The notes: generated by a model not told the origin, from the sequence alone. DNA of 17,020 nucleotides from DASXTS01 sp036402215 (GCA_036402215.1 DASWTI010000213.1:1-17020); one strand, 5' to 3'. Shown: positions 6,677 to 13,972, counted from the first letter of the stretch. Program-made: numbers and translations.

Positions 6677-7624
6677 TCAGTTTCCGCCGCCGGCGGCGCC
6701 CGCCGAACCACCGGTGAAGGTGTTCGCGTCACGACGGGTGTCGAACGGCCGGGTGGTGATGGCGGTCGGCGTGCACAGCTCGCCGCAGTCCAGCTCGGCG
6801 AGCGCCTCGCCCGCGGTGTACGGGACGGCGGTGGCCGGGTTGGTCGTCCGGCGCAGCTCGATGTAGCGGTCGTACAGGTCCGGCTCCAGCGCCCGCACCT
6901 CGAAGTTCATCATCGCGTGGTACGTGCCGCACAGCTCGGCGCAGCGGCCGACGAAGGCGCCCGGCCGGTCGATCGTGTTCTGGAAGACGTTGTCGGTGTT
7001 GTTCTTCTCCGGGCGCGGGAACATGTCGCGCTTGAACAGGAACTCCGGGACGAAGAACGAGTGCAGCACGTCCTTGGCGCTGATCCGGTACTCGATGACC
7101 CGCTCGGTCGGCAGCACGAGCAGCGGGATGACCTCGCTGGAGCCGACGGTGGACACGACCTCGCCGTCGGAGGTGCGCTCGTCGGGGTAGCGGAACTCCC
7201 AGTTCCACTGGAAGCCGACGACCTCGACCGCCACGTCCGGCTCGGCCTCCTGCTCGTCGATGAAGTTCTGCGCGCCGACCGCGTAGTAGAAGAGCACCAG
7301 GATGATCACGAACGGGATGCCGGTGTAGATGACCTCCAGCGGCAGGTTGTACTGCGTCTGGCGCGGCAGCTCGTCGCTCTTCTTGCGGTGGAAGACGACG
7401 GGCCACAGCATCAGGCCCCACATCAGCACGCCGACCACGAGCGCGGCCACCGTGGACCAGGTCCACAGCTCGCGCATCCGCTCGGCCTGCGGCGTGATCC
7501 CGGTCGGCCAGCCGAACCGGAGCACCTCGTCCACGGAGCAACCGGTGGCGGTCAGGCCGACCAGGCCGGTCGCCCCGATCACCTTGGCCGTCCGGGCCAG
7601 GCGGGTCACCCGGGTGCGCACCAC
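6677..7624 (-). CDS. ctaC: Cytochrome c oxidase subunit II (CtaC), CuA-containing lipoprotein
   Basis: CtaC takes electrons from QcrC at its binuclear CuA centre and passes them to CtaD. The 315-residue product begins with a lipoprotein signal (lipobox LTATGC, Cys29). It has two helices (about 55-78 and 96-117) and a cupredoxin domain. QWNWEF is at 139-144. CuA ligands are His188, Cys228, Glu230, Cys232, His236 and Met239, in CAELCGTYHAMM. The start is GTG 7624; the adjacent GTG 7621 is an equally good choice and better spaced from GGAGGA (7633-7628). The C-terminus carries an extra CGELC (280-284) and a glycine-rich end whose role I do not know. It is co-transcribed with ctaF and divergent from asnB. 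Confidence 0.95.
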   Translation of the reverse strand: MVRTRVTRLARTAKVIGATGLVGLTATGCSVDEVLRFGWPTGITPQAERMRELWTWSTVAALVVGVLMWGLMLWPVVFHRKKSDELPRQTQYNLPLEVIYTGIPFVIILVLFYYAVGAQNFIDEQEAEPDVAVEVVGFQWNWEFRYPDERTSDGEVVSTVGSSEVIPLLVLPTERVIEYRISAKDVLHSFFVPEFLFKRDMFPRPEKNNTDNVFQNTIDRPGAFVGRCAELCGTYHAMMNFEVRALEPDLYDRYIELRRTTNPATAVPYTAGEALAELDCGELCTPTAITTRPFDTRRDANTFTGGSAGAAGGGN

Positions 7625-7663
7625 GTCTCCTCCGACCGAGTCCGGCGATCACTGTTCGAAGGG

Positions 7664-7669
7664 AGCCTA
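7664..7669 (-). promoter_or_regulatory. Probable -10 element of ctaC
   Basis: TAGGCT on the minus strand fits TANNNT and would start a transcript with a leader of roughly 30 bases carrying the GGAGGA ribosome-binding site. No TTG-type -35 is visible; the expected place is filled by two palindromes (7672-7692). Confidence 0.45.
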
Positions 7670-7671
7670 GA

Positions 7672-7692
7672 CCAGGGCCTGGCGGCGCCGCC
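7672..7692. promoter_or_regulatory. Overlapping palindromes between ctaC and asnB
   Basis: CCAGG-G-CCTGG (7672-7682) overlaps the perfect 12-base palindrome GGCGGCGCCGCC (7681-7692). They occupy the -10/-35 spacer and -35 position of the proposed ctaC promoter, as an operator might. Short GC palindromes are common in such DNA, so this is tentative. Confidence 0.3.
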
Positions 7693-7728
7693 CCACAGGT
7701 CAGCCGTCGGCGTGCCCCGGCGCGGCGG

Positions 7729-7734
7729 CATACT
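7729..7734 (+). promoter_or_regulatory. -10-like element giving a leaderless asnB transcript
   Basis: CATACT matches TATACT at five of six positions and ends 7 bases before the GTG start of asnB. No Shine-Dalgarno sequence is properly placed and no -35 of TTG type is seen. Confidence 0.5.
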
Positions 7735-7741
7735 AGGGCGG

Positions 7742-9676
7742 GTGTGCGGGCTCCTGGGACTGGTGACGGCGAACGGTGACGCGGCGGACCGCGCGGGGTG
7801 GGTCAGGGAGGCGCTGCACTGCCAGCGGCACCGCGGCCCGGACGAGACGGGGACGTGGCACGACCCCGACGTGGTGTTCGGCTTCAACCGGCTGTCGATC
7901 ATCGACGTCGACAAGTCGCACCAGCCGCTGCACTGGGACCCCGCGGGACCCCCGGCGGACGGCGGGAACGGCGAGGGGTCGCGCTACACGATCCTGTTCA
8001 ACGGTGAGATCTACAACTACCTGGAGCTGCGGGCGGAGCTGAGCGCGCGGCACGGGGTGCGGTTCGCCACGGACGGCGACACCGAGACCATCGTGGCGGC
8101 CTACCACCACTGGGGCCCGGCCGCGGTGGAGCGGCTGCGCGGCATGTTCGCGTTCCTGGTGTGGGACTCCCAGGAGCGCGTCCTGTTCGGCGCCCGGGAC
8201 CCGTTCGGCATCAAGCCGCTGTTCTACGTGGTGGCCGAGCGCGGCACGGCGTTCGCCAGCGAGAAGAAGAGCCTGCTGCACCTGGCCGCGGAGGCCGCCG
8301 GTGGGCTGGACACCGTGGCGCTGCAGCACTACCTGCAGCTGCAGTACGTGCCGGAGCCGGAGTCGCTGCACACCGGCATCCGGCGCATCGAGTCCGGCTG
8401 CCGGTTCACCGTGACGCCGGGCCAGGTGGAGCCGACCGTGGAACGCTACTTCCACCCACGGTTCACCGCCACGGCGACCGATCCGGCGGCGCTGTACCGG
8501 GAGATCGCCGACGTCATGCGCGACTCCGTGGCCAAGCACATGCGCGCGGACGTGACGGTCGGCGCGTTCCTGTCCGGCGGCGTGGACTCCACGGCGATCG
8601 CCGCGCTGGCCAAGGAGCACAACCCGAACCTGATCACCTTCACCACCGGCTTCGAGCGGGCCGGCTACTCCGAGATCGACGTGGCCGCCGAGTCGGCCGC
8701 CGCGATCGGCGTGCGCCACGTGGTGCGCCCGGTGAAGCCGGACGAGATGATCGACGTGCTGCCGCTCATCGTCTGGTACCTGGACGACCCGGTCGCCGAC
8801 CCGGCGCTGGTGCCGCTGTGGTTCATCGCGCGCGAGGCGCGCAAGCACGTCAAGGTCGTGCTGTCCGGCGAGGGCGCCGACGAGCTGTTCGGCGGCTACA
8901 CGATCTACCGGGAGCCGCTCTCGCTGGCGCCGTTCGAGCGGGTGCCGGGGGCGCTGCGCCGGGCGCTCGGCAAGGTGTCGTCCGCGGTGCCGGACGGGGT
9001 GCGCGGCAAGGACCTGCTGCGCCGCGGGTCGCTCGCGCTGGAGGACCGCTACTACGGCAACGCGCGCATCTTCCGCGACGACCAGCTCCGCGCGGTGCTG
9101 CGCGACTACGACGAGACGATCGGCCACCAGGACGTCACCGCCGAGGCGTACGCGCAGTCGGCGGACTGGGACCCGGTGTCGCGCATGCAGCACGTGGACC
9201 TGTTCACCTGGCTGCGCGGGGACATCCTGGTCAAGGCCGACAAGATGACCATGGCGAACTCGCTGGAGCTGCGGGTGCCGTTCCTGGACCCCGAGGTGTT
9301 CGCCGTCGCCTCCCGGGTGCCGCTGACCGAGAAGATCACCAAGCAGACCACCAAGCACGCGCTGCGCCGGGCGCTCGCCGAGGTCGTGCCGCCGCACGTG
9401 CTGAACCGCCGCAAGCTGGGCTTCCCGGTGCCGATCCGGCACTGGCTGCGCGCCGAGATGTACGACTGGGCCCGCGCGGTGATCACCGACTCCGGCACCG
9501 ACCACCTGCTGGACACGCAGGCCGTGCTGCGCATGCTGGACGACCACCGCGACGGCACCCTCGACCACAGCCGGCGGATCTGGGCGCTGCTGGTGTTCAT
9601 GCTCTGGCACGGCATCTTCATCGAGCGGCGCATCCACGTTGACGTGCCGGAGCCGCAGTACCCGGTCAAGCTGTAG
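7742..9676 (+). CDS. asnB: Glutamine-hydrolysing asparagine synthetase AsnB
   Basis: AsnB makes asparagine from aspartate, ATP and glutamine in the cytoplasm. The product has 644 residues, close to the roughly 650 of the mycobacterial protein. The frame is open far upstream, but the start must be GTG 7742: it puts Cys at position 2, the N-terminal nucleophile of class II glutaminase domains (MCGLLG). Glutaminase motifs include RHRGPDE (29-35) and LFNGEIYNY (85-93). The synthetase domain has the pyrophosphate loop SGGVDST (278-284) and SGEGADELFGGY (375-386). The C-terminal KADKMTMANSLELRVPFLD is diagnostic. The gene is divergent from ctaC and convergent with the hydrolase. Paralogues act on peptidoglycan or antibiotics (LtsA/asparagine synthase-like), so the substrate is probable rather than proven. 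Confidence 0.93.
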   Translation: MCGLLGLVTANGDAADRAGWVREALHCQRHRGPDETGTWHDPDVVFGFNRLSIIDVDKSHQPLHWDPAGPPADGGNGEGSRYTILFNGEIYNYLELRAELSARHGVRFATDGDTETIVAAYHHWGPAAVERLRGMFAFLVWDSQERVLFGARDPFGIKPLFYVVAERGTAFASEKKSLLHLAAEAAGGLDTVALQHYLQLQYVPEPESLHTGIRRIESGCRFTVTPGQVEPTVERYFHPRFTATATDPAALYREIADVMRDSVAKHMRADVTVGAFLSGGVDSTAIAALAKEHNPNLITFTTGFERAGYSEIDVAAESAAAIGVRHVVRPVKPDEMIDVLPLIVWYLDDPVADPALVPLWFIAREARKHVKVVLSGEGADELFGGYTIYREPLSLAPFERVPGALRRALGKVSSAVPDGVRGKDLLRRGSLALEDRYYGNARIFRDDQLRAVLRDYDETIGHQDVTAEAYAQSADWDPVSRMQHVDLFTWLRGDILVKADKMTMANSLELRVPFLDPEVFAVASRVPLTEKITKQTTKHALRRALAEVVPPHVLNRRKLGFPVPIRHWLRAEMYDWARAVITDSGTDHLLDTQAVLRMLDDHRDGTLDHSRRIWALLVFMLWHGIFIERRIHVDVPEPQYPVKL

Positions 9677-9683
9677 ACGCCGG

Positions 9684-9702
9684 CGCCGCGCACCACGCGG
9701 CG
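9684..9702. terminator. Hairpin between convergent asnB and hydrolase genes
   Basis: CGCCGCG (9684-9690) pairs perfectly with CGCGGCG (9696-9702) around the loop CACCA. It fills most of the 41-base gap between the two stop codons and could serve both strands. There is no U-tract on either side. Confidence 0.55.
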
Positions 9703-9717
9703 GGGCCGGGCGGCGGG

Positions 9718-10530
9718 CTACCGCGTCAGGTGCGCAAGGACCGCCGCCCGGAACAGGTCCGGCCGCTCCACCCACGGCAGGTGACCGGCGCCCTCGACCA
9801 CCACCCGCGTCACCGAGGGCAGCGCCGCGCACAGCGAGTCCACCGCGGAGCGCGGCCGCAGGTCCGCCGCGCCGTCCACCACGAGCGTCTGCACGGTGAG
9901 CGACCGGCAGGCCGCGACCAGGTCCGCCTCCCGCCAGGTCACCTCCTCGGCCGCCATCGCGTGATGGCACACGTGGTTGATCGGGAACCACGGCGTCGCC
10001 ATCCGCTCGGCGTGCCCGGCCGCGGTCGCCGGGTCGGCGAAGTCCGCCGTCCACTGCCGCACCGCCCGGTCCCGCTCGGTCTCACCGTCCCTGGGGTGCT
10101 CGCCCGCGGGCCCGAGGACCGCCTCGCGGGCCCGCCGGTACGGCGCCTTCCAGTCCCGCCCCAGCCCGGTGCCGGACACGTACACCAGCGCGTCCACGCG
10201 GTCCGGGTGCGCCAGCGCGTACCGCAGCGCGAGGTGCGCGCCCCACGAGTGCCCCAGCACGGCGACCCGGTCGTACCCGTGGTGCCGCCGTACGGCGTCC
10301 AGGTCGGCCACCGAGCGGGCCACGGAGTACGGGCCGCGCAGCTCGGAGCGCCCGCAGCCACGCTGGTCCCAGCGAACGGCCCGCGCCCGGTCGGCCAGCA
10401 GCCCGGCCAGGTCGCCGAACATGTCCCACAGCCCGGGGCCGCCGTGGCACAGCACGAGCGGCACGCCGTGGCCGGCGGCCACCGTCCACAGGCGGCAGCC
10501 GTCGTCCGCGACCGCGTCCGCCCCGGGCAT
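9718..10530 (-). CDS. Alpha/beta-fold hydrolase, proline-iminopeptidase-like
   Basis: The 270-residue product has the S33-type layout. HGGPG (29-33) forms the oxyanion region, DQRGCGRS (55-62) follows it, and GHSWG (93-97) contains the nucleophile Ser95. Asp223 (in VDGAADLRP) and His250 (GAGHLPWVERP) probably complete the triad. HGGPG plus DQRG is characteristic of prolyl aminopeptidases and related amidases or ester hydrolases; the true substrate cannot be read from sequence. No signal peptide is visible, so it is probably cytoplasmic. The ATG at 10530 starts 14 bases after the adoK stop, so it is likely the second gene of an adoK operon. Residues 145-156 are polar and look like part of the cap domain. 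Confidence 0.85.
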   Translation of the reverse strand: MPGADAVADDGCRLWTVAAGHGVPLVLCHGGPGLWDMFGDLAGLLADRARAVRWDQRGCGRSELRGPYSVARSVADLDAVRRHHGYDRVAVLGHSWGAHLALRYALAHPDRVDALVYVSGTGLGRDWKAPYRRAREAVLGPAGEHPRDGETERDRAVRQWTADFADPATAAGHAERMATPWFPINHVCHHAMAAEEVTWREADLVAACRSLTVQTLVVDGAADLRPRSAVDSLCAALPSVTRVVVEGAGHLPWVERPDLFRAAVLAHLTR

Positions 10531-10544
10531 CCGGTCCGGGGCGC

Positions 10545-11525
10545 TCAGGCGGGCGTCAGGATCGGGGCCAGGTCCGTGGCGGCGTCCGGGCCGTAGGCGT
10601 CGCGCACCCGCTCCAGCGCCACCGGGCGGTCGAGGACCCACTCCTGGGGGCCGACCGTCTCCAGCACGGTGACCGCGATCAGGCAGCCGAGCTGGGCCGC
10701 GCGCACCAGCGGCAGACCGGCGCCGATGCCGGTGAAGAACCCGGCGCGGAAGCCGTCGCCGACGCCCGTGGGGTCGACCTTGGCGAGCTCGGGGACGGCG
10801 GCCACGTGCACCGGGTCGACGCCGGCGCCGGCCAGCTCCACGCCCTTCTCGCCGAGCGTGGTGACCCGCATGCCGACGCGCGCGAGCACGTCGTCCTCGG
10901 TCCACCCGGTCTTGTTCAGCAGCAGCTGCAGCTCGTAGTCGTTGGTGAACAGGTAGCGCGCGCCCTCCACCAGCGAGCGGATCTGCTCGCCGGACATGCG
11001 GGCGAGCTGCTGCGAGGGGTCGGCGACGAACGGGAAACCGCGCTGCCGGCACTCCTCGGTGTGCCGGACCATGGCGTCGGGGTCGTTCGGGCTGACCAGC
11101 ACCAGGTCGAGCGGCCCGCACCGGTCGGCGATCGGGCCGAGCTCGATGAGCCGGGCCTCGGCCATCGCCCCCGCGTAGAAGGTGGCGATCTGGTTCATCT
11201 CGTCGTCCGTCGTGCAGACGAAGCGCGCGGTGTGCGCGACGTCCGACACGCGTACCCCCGAGCAGTCGACGCCGTGCCGCTCCAGCCACGAGCGGTAGTC
11301 GGCGAAGTCGGCCCCGACGGAGCCCACCAGCACCGCCCTGGCCCCCAGCACGCCCATCCCGAAGGCGATGTTGGCGGCGATCCCGCCGCGGCGCACCACC
11401 AGGTCGTCGGCGAGGAAGCTCAGGGAGACCCGGTCCAGTCGTTCGGCGACGAGTTGTTCGGCGAACCTGCCGGGAAAGTGCATGAGGTGGTCGGTCGCGA
11501 TGCTTCCGGTCACGGCAATGGGCAC
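10545..11525 (-). CDS. adoK: PfkB-family adenosine kinase (AdoK/CbhK type)
   Basis: This is a 326-residue ribokinase-fold kinase. It matches closely, from memory, the mycobacterial adenosine kinase Rv2202c: both begin IAVTGSIATDHLM and share FADPSQQLAR-like and YLFTNDYE segments. Motifs are GGIAANIAFGMGVLG (47-61, the first PfkB signature) and DPTGVGDGF (251-259, the second, with catalytic Asp257). The reaction would be phosphorylation of adenosine by ATP for purine salvage; a sugar substrate is possible, since the family was first named as carbohydrate kinase. The start is GTG 11525, fitting the conserved N-terminus, with TAGTGT 8 bases upstream and no Shine-Dalgarno. It is followed after 14 bases by the hydrolase and is divergent from the 64-residue orphan. 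Confidence 0.9.
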   Translation of the reverse strand: MPIAVTGSIATDHLMHFPGRFAEQLVAERLDRVSLSFLADDLVVRRGGIAANIAFGMGVLGARAVLVGSVGADFADYRSWLERHGVDCSGVRVSDVAHTARFVCTTDDEMNQIATFYAGAMAEARLIELGPIADRCGPLDLVLVSPNDPDAMVRHTEECRQRGFPFVADPSQQLARMSGEQIRSLVEGARYLFTNDYELQLLLNKTGWTEDDVLARVGMRVTTLGEKGVELAGAGVDPVHVAAVPELAKVDPTGVGDGFRAGFFTGIGAGLPLVRAAQLGCLIAVTVLETVGPQEWVLDRPVALERVRDAYGPDAATDLAPILTPA

Positions 11526-11533
11526 GAGCCGCA

Positions 11534-11539
11534 ACACTA
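11534..11539 (-). promoter_or_regulatory. -10 element giving a leaderless adoK transcript
   Basis: TAGTGT on the minus strand fits TANNNT and ends 8 bases before the GTG start. No clear -35 is present, and no ribosome-binding site lies between it and the start. Confidence 0.5.
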
Positions 11540-11555
11540 CCGGGCCGTAGGCCTG

Positions 11556-11583
11556 TTGCGAGAGTGGTTGATCGGCATACGGT
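11556..11583 (+). promoter_or_regulatory. Leaderless promoter of the 64-residue orphan gene
   Basis: TTGCGA (11556-11561), a 16-base spacer and TACGGT (11578-11583) form one of the two most complete promoter matches in the window. The ATG start follows 8 bases after the -10. Confidence 0.6.
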
Positions 11584-11591
11584 CGGTATCC

Positions 11592-11786
11592 ATGAGCGCA
11601 CTCGCGGAGCCCGAGACCCTGGCGGACCTGATCTCCGGCTGCGCCGACCTGCCCGCGGAACTGCGACCGGCCGAGGCCTCCGAGCTCATGGCCCCGACCC
11701 ACTGGGCGGCCGGCGACCCGCCGGCCTGGCTGATCGACGACACCTGCCTGGCGCGGGTCGCCGGCATGGACGACTACGGGAGCTGA
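11592..11786 (+). CDS. Uncharacterised 64-residue acidic protein
   Basis: I do not recognise this family. The product is small and acidic, with no membrane segment or signal peptide. It has an N-terminal helical-looking part (LAEPETLADLISGCADLPAEL) and a Trp-containing part (THWAAGDPPAWLIDD). It contains two cysteines (positions 17 and 52) but no CxxC pair. Third codon positions are almost all G or C as in neighbouring real genes. A promoter-like TTGCGA-N16-TACGGT ends 8 bases before its ATG, which supports it as a gene. The same frame is open upstream, but that part is antisense to adoK and has no start signal. It is divergent from adoK, sharing a 66-base control region. Confidence 0.6.
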   Translation: MSALAEPETLADLISGCADLPAELRPAEASELMAPTHWAAGDPPAWLIDDTCLARVAGMDDYGS

Positions 11787-11816
11787 CCCGCCGGTCCACG
11801 TCGCGGACTCACCACC

Positions 11817-11847
11817 GACCAGGTTCGAGCGCCGGGCGCGGCTGGTC
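11817..11847 (+). terminator. Weak possible hairpin after the 64-residue orphan gene
   Basis: GACCAG (11817-11822) can pair with CTGGTC (11842-11847), with a small GCGC/GCGC stem inside. The loop is uneven and there is no U-tract, so this is only a candidate. Confidence 0.25.
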
Positions 11848-11879
11848 GCGGACCGTCCCGGCCAGGAGTGAGCCGCGCG

Positions 11880-11885
11880 TACGCT
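11880..11885 (+). promoter_or_regulatory. -10 element giving a leaderless transcript of the AhpD-like gene
   Basis: TACGCT fits TANNNT and ends exactly 7 bases before the ATG at 11893. The intervening GCGCGCC has no Shine-Dalgarno character. No TTG-type -35 is visible. Confidence 0.5.
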
Positions 11886-11892
11886 GCGCGCC

Positions 11893-12477
11893 ATGAGCTT
11901 CCTGCGGACCCCGGACGAGGGCGACGACGCCGGGCTGTACGCCGCCGACCGGGCGGCCCTCGGGTATGTGCCGAACTACACGCGGGTGTTCGCGCTCAAC
12001 CCCGGCGTGTACGCGGCCTGGCAGGGGCTGAACGCCGCGGTGAAGCAGGACATGGACCTGCGCCGCTACGAGCTGGCCACGTTCGCCGCGGCGCGCGCCC
12101 TGCGGTCCAGCTACTGCGCGCTCGCCCACGGCTCGCTGATCCGCGACCGCTTCCACGACGCCGCCACCGTGGCCGCCATGGCCACCGACCACCACCAGGC
12201 CGGCCTCTCCGAGGCGGACGTCGCGATCATGGACCTCGCCGCCAGGGTCGCCACCGACGGCCCGTCCGTCACCGCCGAGGACCTCGACGCCGTCCGCCGC
12301 CACGGCCTGTCCGAGGCCGAGATCTTCCAGGTCGTCCTGGCCGCCGCCGCCCGCTGCTTCTTCAGCACCGTGCTGGACGCCACCGGCACCGAGCCGGACG
12401 CCCGCTACCGCGACACCGTGGACGAGAGCCTCCGCACCGCCCTCACCGTGGGCCGTCCCGTCGCCGAGACCGGGTAA
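11893..12477 (+). CDS. AhpD/carboxymuconolactone-decarboxylase-fold protein
   Basis: The 194-residue, mostly helical product resembles peroxidase-related members of the AhpD/CMD superfamily. The core motif reads SSYCALAHG (72-80). AhpD peroxidases have CxxCxxxH; here the first cysteine is Ser72, while Cys75 and His79 are kept. A normal two-cysteine disulfide mechanism is therefore unlikely, although other cysteines exist (Cys155). The N-terminal RTPDEGDDAGLYAADRAALGYVPNYTRVFALNP matches the family's usual opening. No signal or membrane segment is seen. Function could be a decarboxylase, an isomerase or a one-cysteine peroxidase. The start is the ATG 7 bases after a TANNNT box. No redox partner gene is adjacent. 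Confidence 0.82.
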   Translation: MSFLRTPDEGDDAGLYAADRAALGYVPNYTRVFALNPGVYAAWQGLNAAVKQDMDLRRYELATFAAARALRSSYCALAHGSLIRDRFHDAATVAAMATDHHQAGLSEADVAIMDLAARVATDGPSVTAEDLDAVRRHGLSEAEIFQVVLAAAARCFFSTVLDATGTEPDARYRDTVDESLRTALTVGRPVAETG

Positions 12478-12600
12478 CCACCTCGCCCCACGTGACGCCG
12501 CCCACACCTGCCCCGCAGAACCGGGCGGCCTCGTGGGATTGCCGTTGACGGTTCCCTAAGTACGTGGTGCAGGCCGGACGTCAGCAGGGAGGCCGACACC

Positions 12601-12720
12601 GTGCGTAGACGACGAATTCGACGACCACGTCAGAACCGGGACTGGATCCCGTTGGCCACCGCGGCCTGCCGCCTGCTGGCGGCGCTGGTGCTGCTGGTGC
12701 TGTTCCTCATCGGGCAGTGA
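12601..12720 (+). CDS. Small single-pass membrane peptide, 39 aa
   Basis: The peptide has a strongly basic N-terminus (MRRRRIRRPRQNRDW) followed by one hydrophobic helix (about residues 17-37, ending VLLVLFLIGQ). This charge pattern predicts the N-terminus inside the cell and a short anchored peptide. GTG 12601 is preceded by AGGGAGG (12586-12592) with an 8-base spacer, one of the best ribosome-binding sites in the window. A strong hairpin begins 6 bases after the TGA stop. Those three features together make a real gene likely despite its size. I recognise no family. It lies 123 bases after the AhpD-like gene; no clear promoter is visible in the gap. Whether it is a regulator, assembly factor or toxin-like peptide cannot be told. 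Confidence 0.6.
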   Translation: MRRRRIRRPRQNRDWIPLATAACRLLAALVLLVLFLIGQ

Positions 12721-12725
12721 GACCG

Positions 12726-12757
12726 GCGGGGGTGCGGACCGAGGCCCCCACCCCCGC
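12726..12757. terminator. Hairpin between the small membrane peptide and the sigma-like gene
   Basis: GCGGGGGTG (12726-12734) pairs perfectly with CACCCCCGC (12749-12757), with further partial pairing inside. It lies between the converging stops at 12720 and 12770 and probably ends transcription in both directions. Confidence 0.7.
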
Positions 12758-12769
12758 CCCTGAGGACCG

Positions 12770-13951
12770 TCAGCAGCACGCCCCCGAGAGCGCGAGGTCA
12801 TCGGTGTCCCAAACCCGGGCCGAGATCAGGCCGAGCTCTTGGCCCACCTCGTCCAGCCAGGGCCCGTCGTCCGCCGAGGTGCTGGGCGGCGACTCGGCGA
12901 CGTCGCGGCACAACCGCGACATGACACACGACTGCATCCTGATCACCGCCTCGACGTCACGGCTGAACACCCGGGCCGTGGCCTCCACGCCGAGGCCCAC
13001 CATGGCCCGGAGGACGAACACCCGCTGCAGCTCGCCCGGCAGCCGTCGGACAGAGTCCTTCAGACGGTCGGACACGTACCGGCCTTCGTCACAGCCGTCC
13101 CGCTCGACCGGCGGGCTGCTCCACCACTGCCGCCTGAGCTGGCCGTGGTGGAACGTCCGCTCCGAGATCGACACGTCCCGGACGGAACGCTCCGCCACCT
13201 CGCAGATCGCCGCCAGCAACTCCGACGAGCCGTGGTGGGAGTTGGCCCTGATGAGCGACCTGACCTCGTCGGTGGCCTGCCGGCACGCTCGCTGCGTCAC
13301 CCACCGGGACGCCTGGCCCAGCAGCTCGACCGCCCGACAGTAGCGGCGGATGGCAGTCCAGGCGATGCTCAGCAGTTCCGACTCGGCCGTCGGATCTCCG
13401 TCCCGGATGCGCGCGACCAGGTCGTCGATCGCGTGCCGGCTGATCCGCGGCATGGCCCGTCCGGCCGCCGACGCCCGGCGGTCGTCGGTGGCCGCCGGCA
13501 GCCACCACGCCCCGGTGGGGGACGCCACCGAGACCGGTCTGCCGAGCCGGTTCCTGCGGAGGGTCTCCGTCCGCCCGGCGAGCATTGTCAGGTCCTGGAC
13601 CAGGCCGGCCAGACCGGCCCGCGCGTCGCGGGGCGGTTCACCGAGCGGCGAGCGGGGCTGGGCGACCACACCGCGTAGCCCGATGGCCGTCCCCCGGCCG
13701 GCGTCCTCCACGGCGCGCCTCCGGTACGCGGCGAGCTGGGCCAGCGCATGACCGGCGATCCTGTCCACCAGCTCGTCCGGCACGACGGACGCGGCGGCGT
13801 CCATCTCCTCCCCACCGAAGGACGACGCAGGGAGGTACTCACGCCAGTCCTGCCCCGTCGCCCTGGGAGCCGTTCCCGGAGGAACACCGCGCTCGGCGGG
13901 AGTTCGTATGGGCCGTCCCTCCCCCGGCCTTTCTCCGTGTCGTTCCTGCAC
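12770..13951 (-). CDS. Divergent sigma-70-like protein with long N-terminal extension, 393 aa
   Basis: Residues 172-236 (HAIDDLVARIRDGDPTAESELLS and following) resemble a weakened sigma region 2. Residues 297-351 (LKDSVRRLPGELQRVFVLRAMVGLGVEATARVFSRDVEAVIRM) resemble region 4 with its helix-turn-helix. This is the ECF-type two-domain layout. The first 165 residues match nothing I know, and the C-terminus ends in an unusual acidic stretch and CysCys. The start is GTG 13951, supported by AAGGAGG with a 5-base spacer. Codon use has more A/T third positions than the respiratory genes, suggesting an accessory origin. It follows another sigma-like gene by 21 bases in one operon. It could act as a specialised sigma factor or as a non-sigma DNA-binding regulator; no anti-sigma gene is adjacent. 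Confidence 0.7.
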   Translation of the reverse strand: MQERHGERPGEGRPIRTPAERGVPPGTAPRATGQDWREYLPASSFGGEEMDAAASVVPDELVDRIAGHALAQLAAYRRRAVEDAGRGTAIGLRGVVAQPRSPLGEPPRDARAGLAGLVQDLTMLAGRTETLRRNRLGRPVSVASPTGAWWLPAATDDRRASAAGRAMPRISRHAIDDLVARIRDGDPTAESELLSIAWTAIRRYCRAVELLGQASRWVTQRACRQATDEVRSLIRANSHHGSSELLAAICEVAERSVRDVSISERTFHHGQLRRQWWSSPPVERDGCDEGRYVSDRLKDSVRRLPGELQRVFVLRAMVGLGVEATARVFSRDVEAVIRMQSCVMSRLCRDVAESPPSTSADDGPWLDEVGQELGLISARVWDTDDLALSGACC

Positions 13952-13972
13952 TGCGTCCTCCTTCCAACGCTC

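Noticed and set aside
6917..7741. Upstream in-frame extension of asnB (would give a 919-residue protein)
   Set aside because: It is antisense to ctaC, and the glutaminase needs Cys directly after the initiator, which fixes the start at 7742.
7733..10054. 773-residue open frame on the minus strand opposite asnB
   Set aside because: Antisense shadow of asnB with biased composition and no recognisable domain; asnB motifs on the plus strand are decisive.
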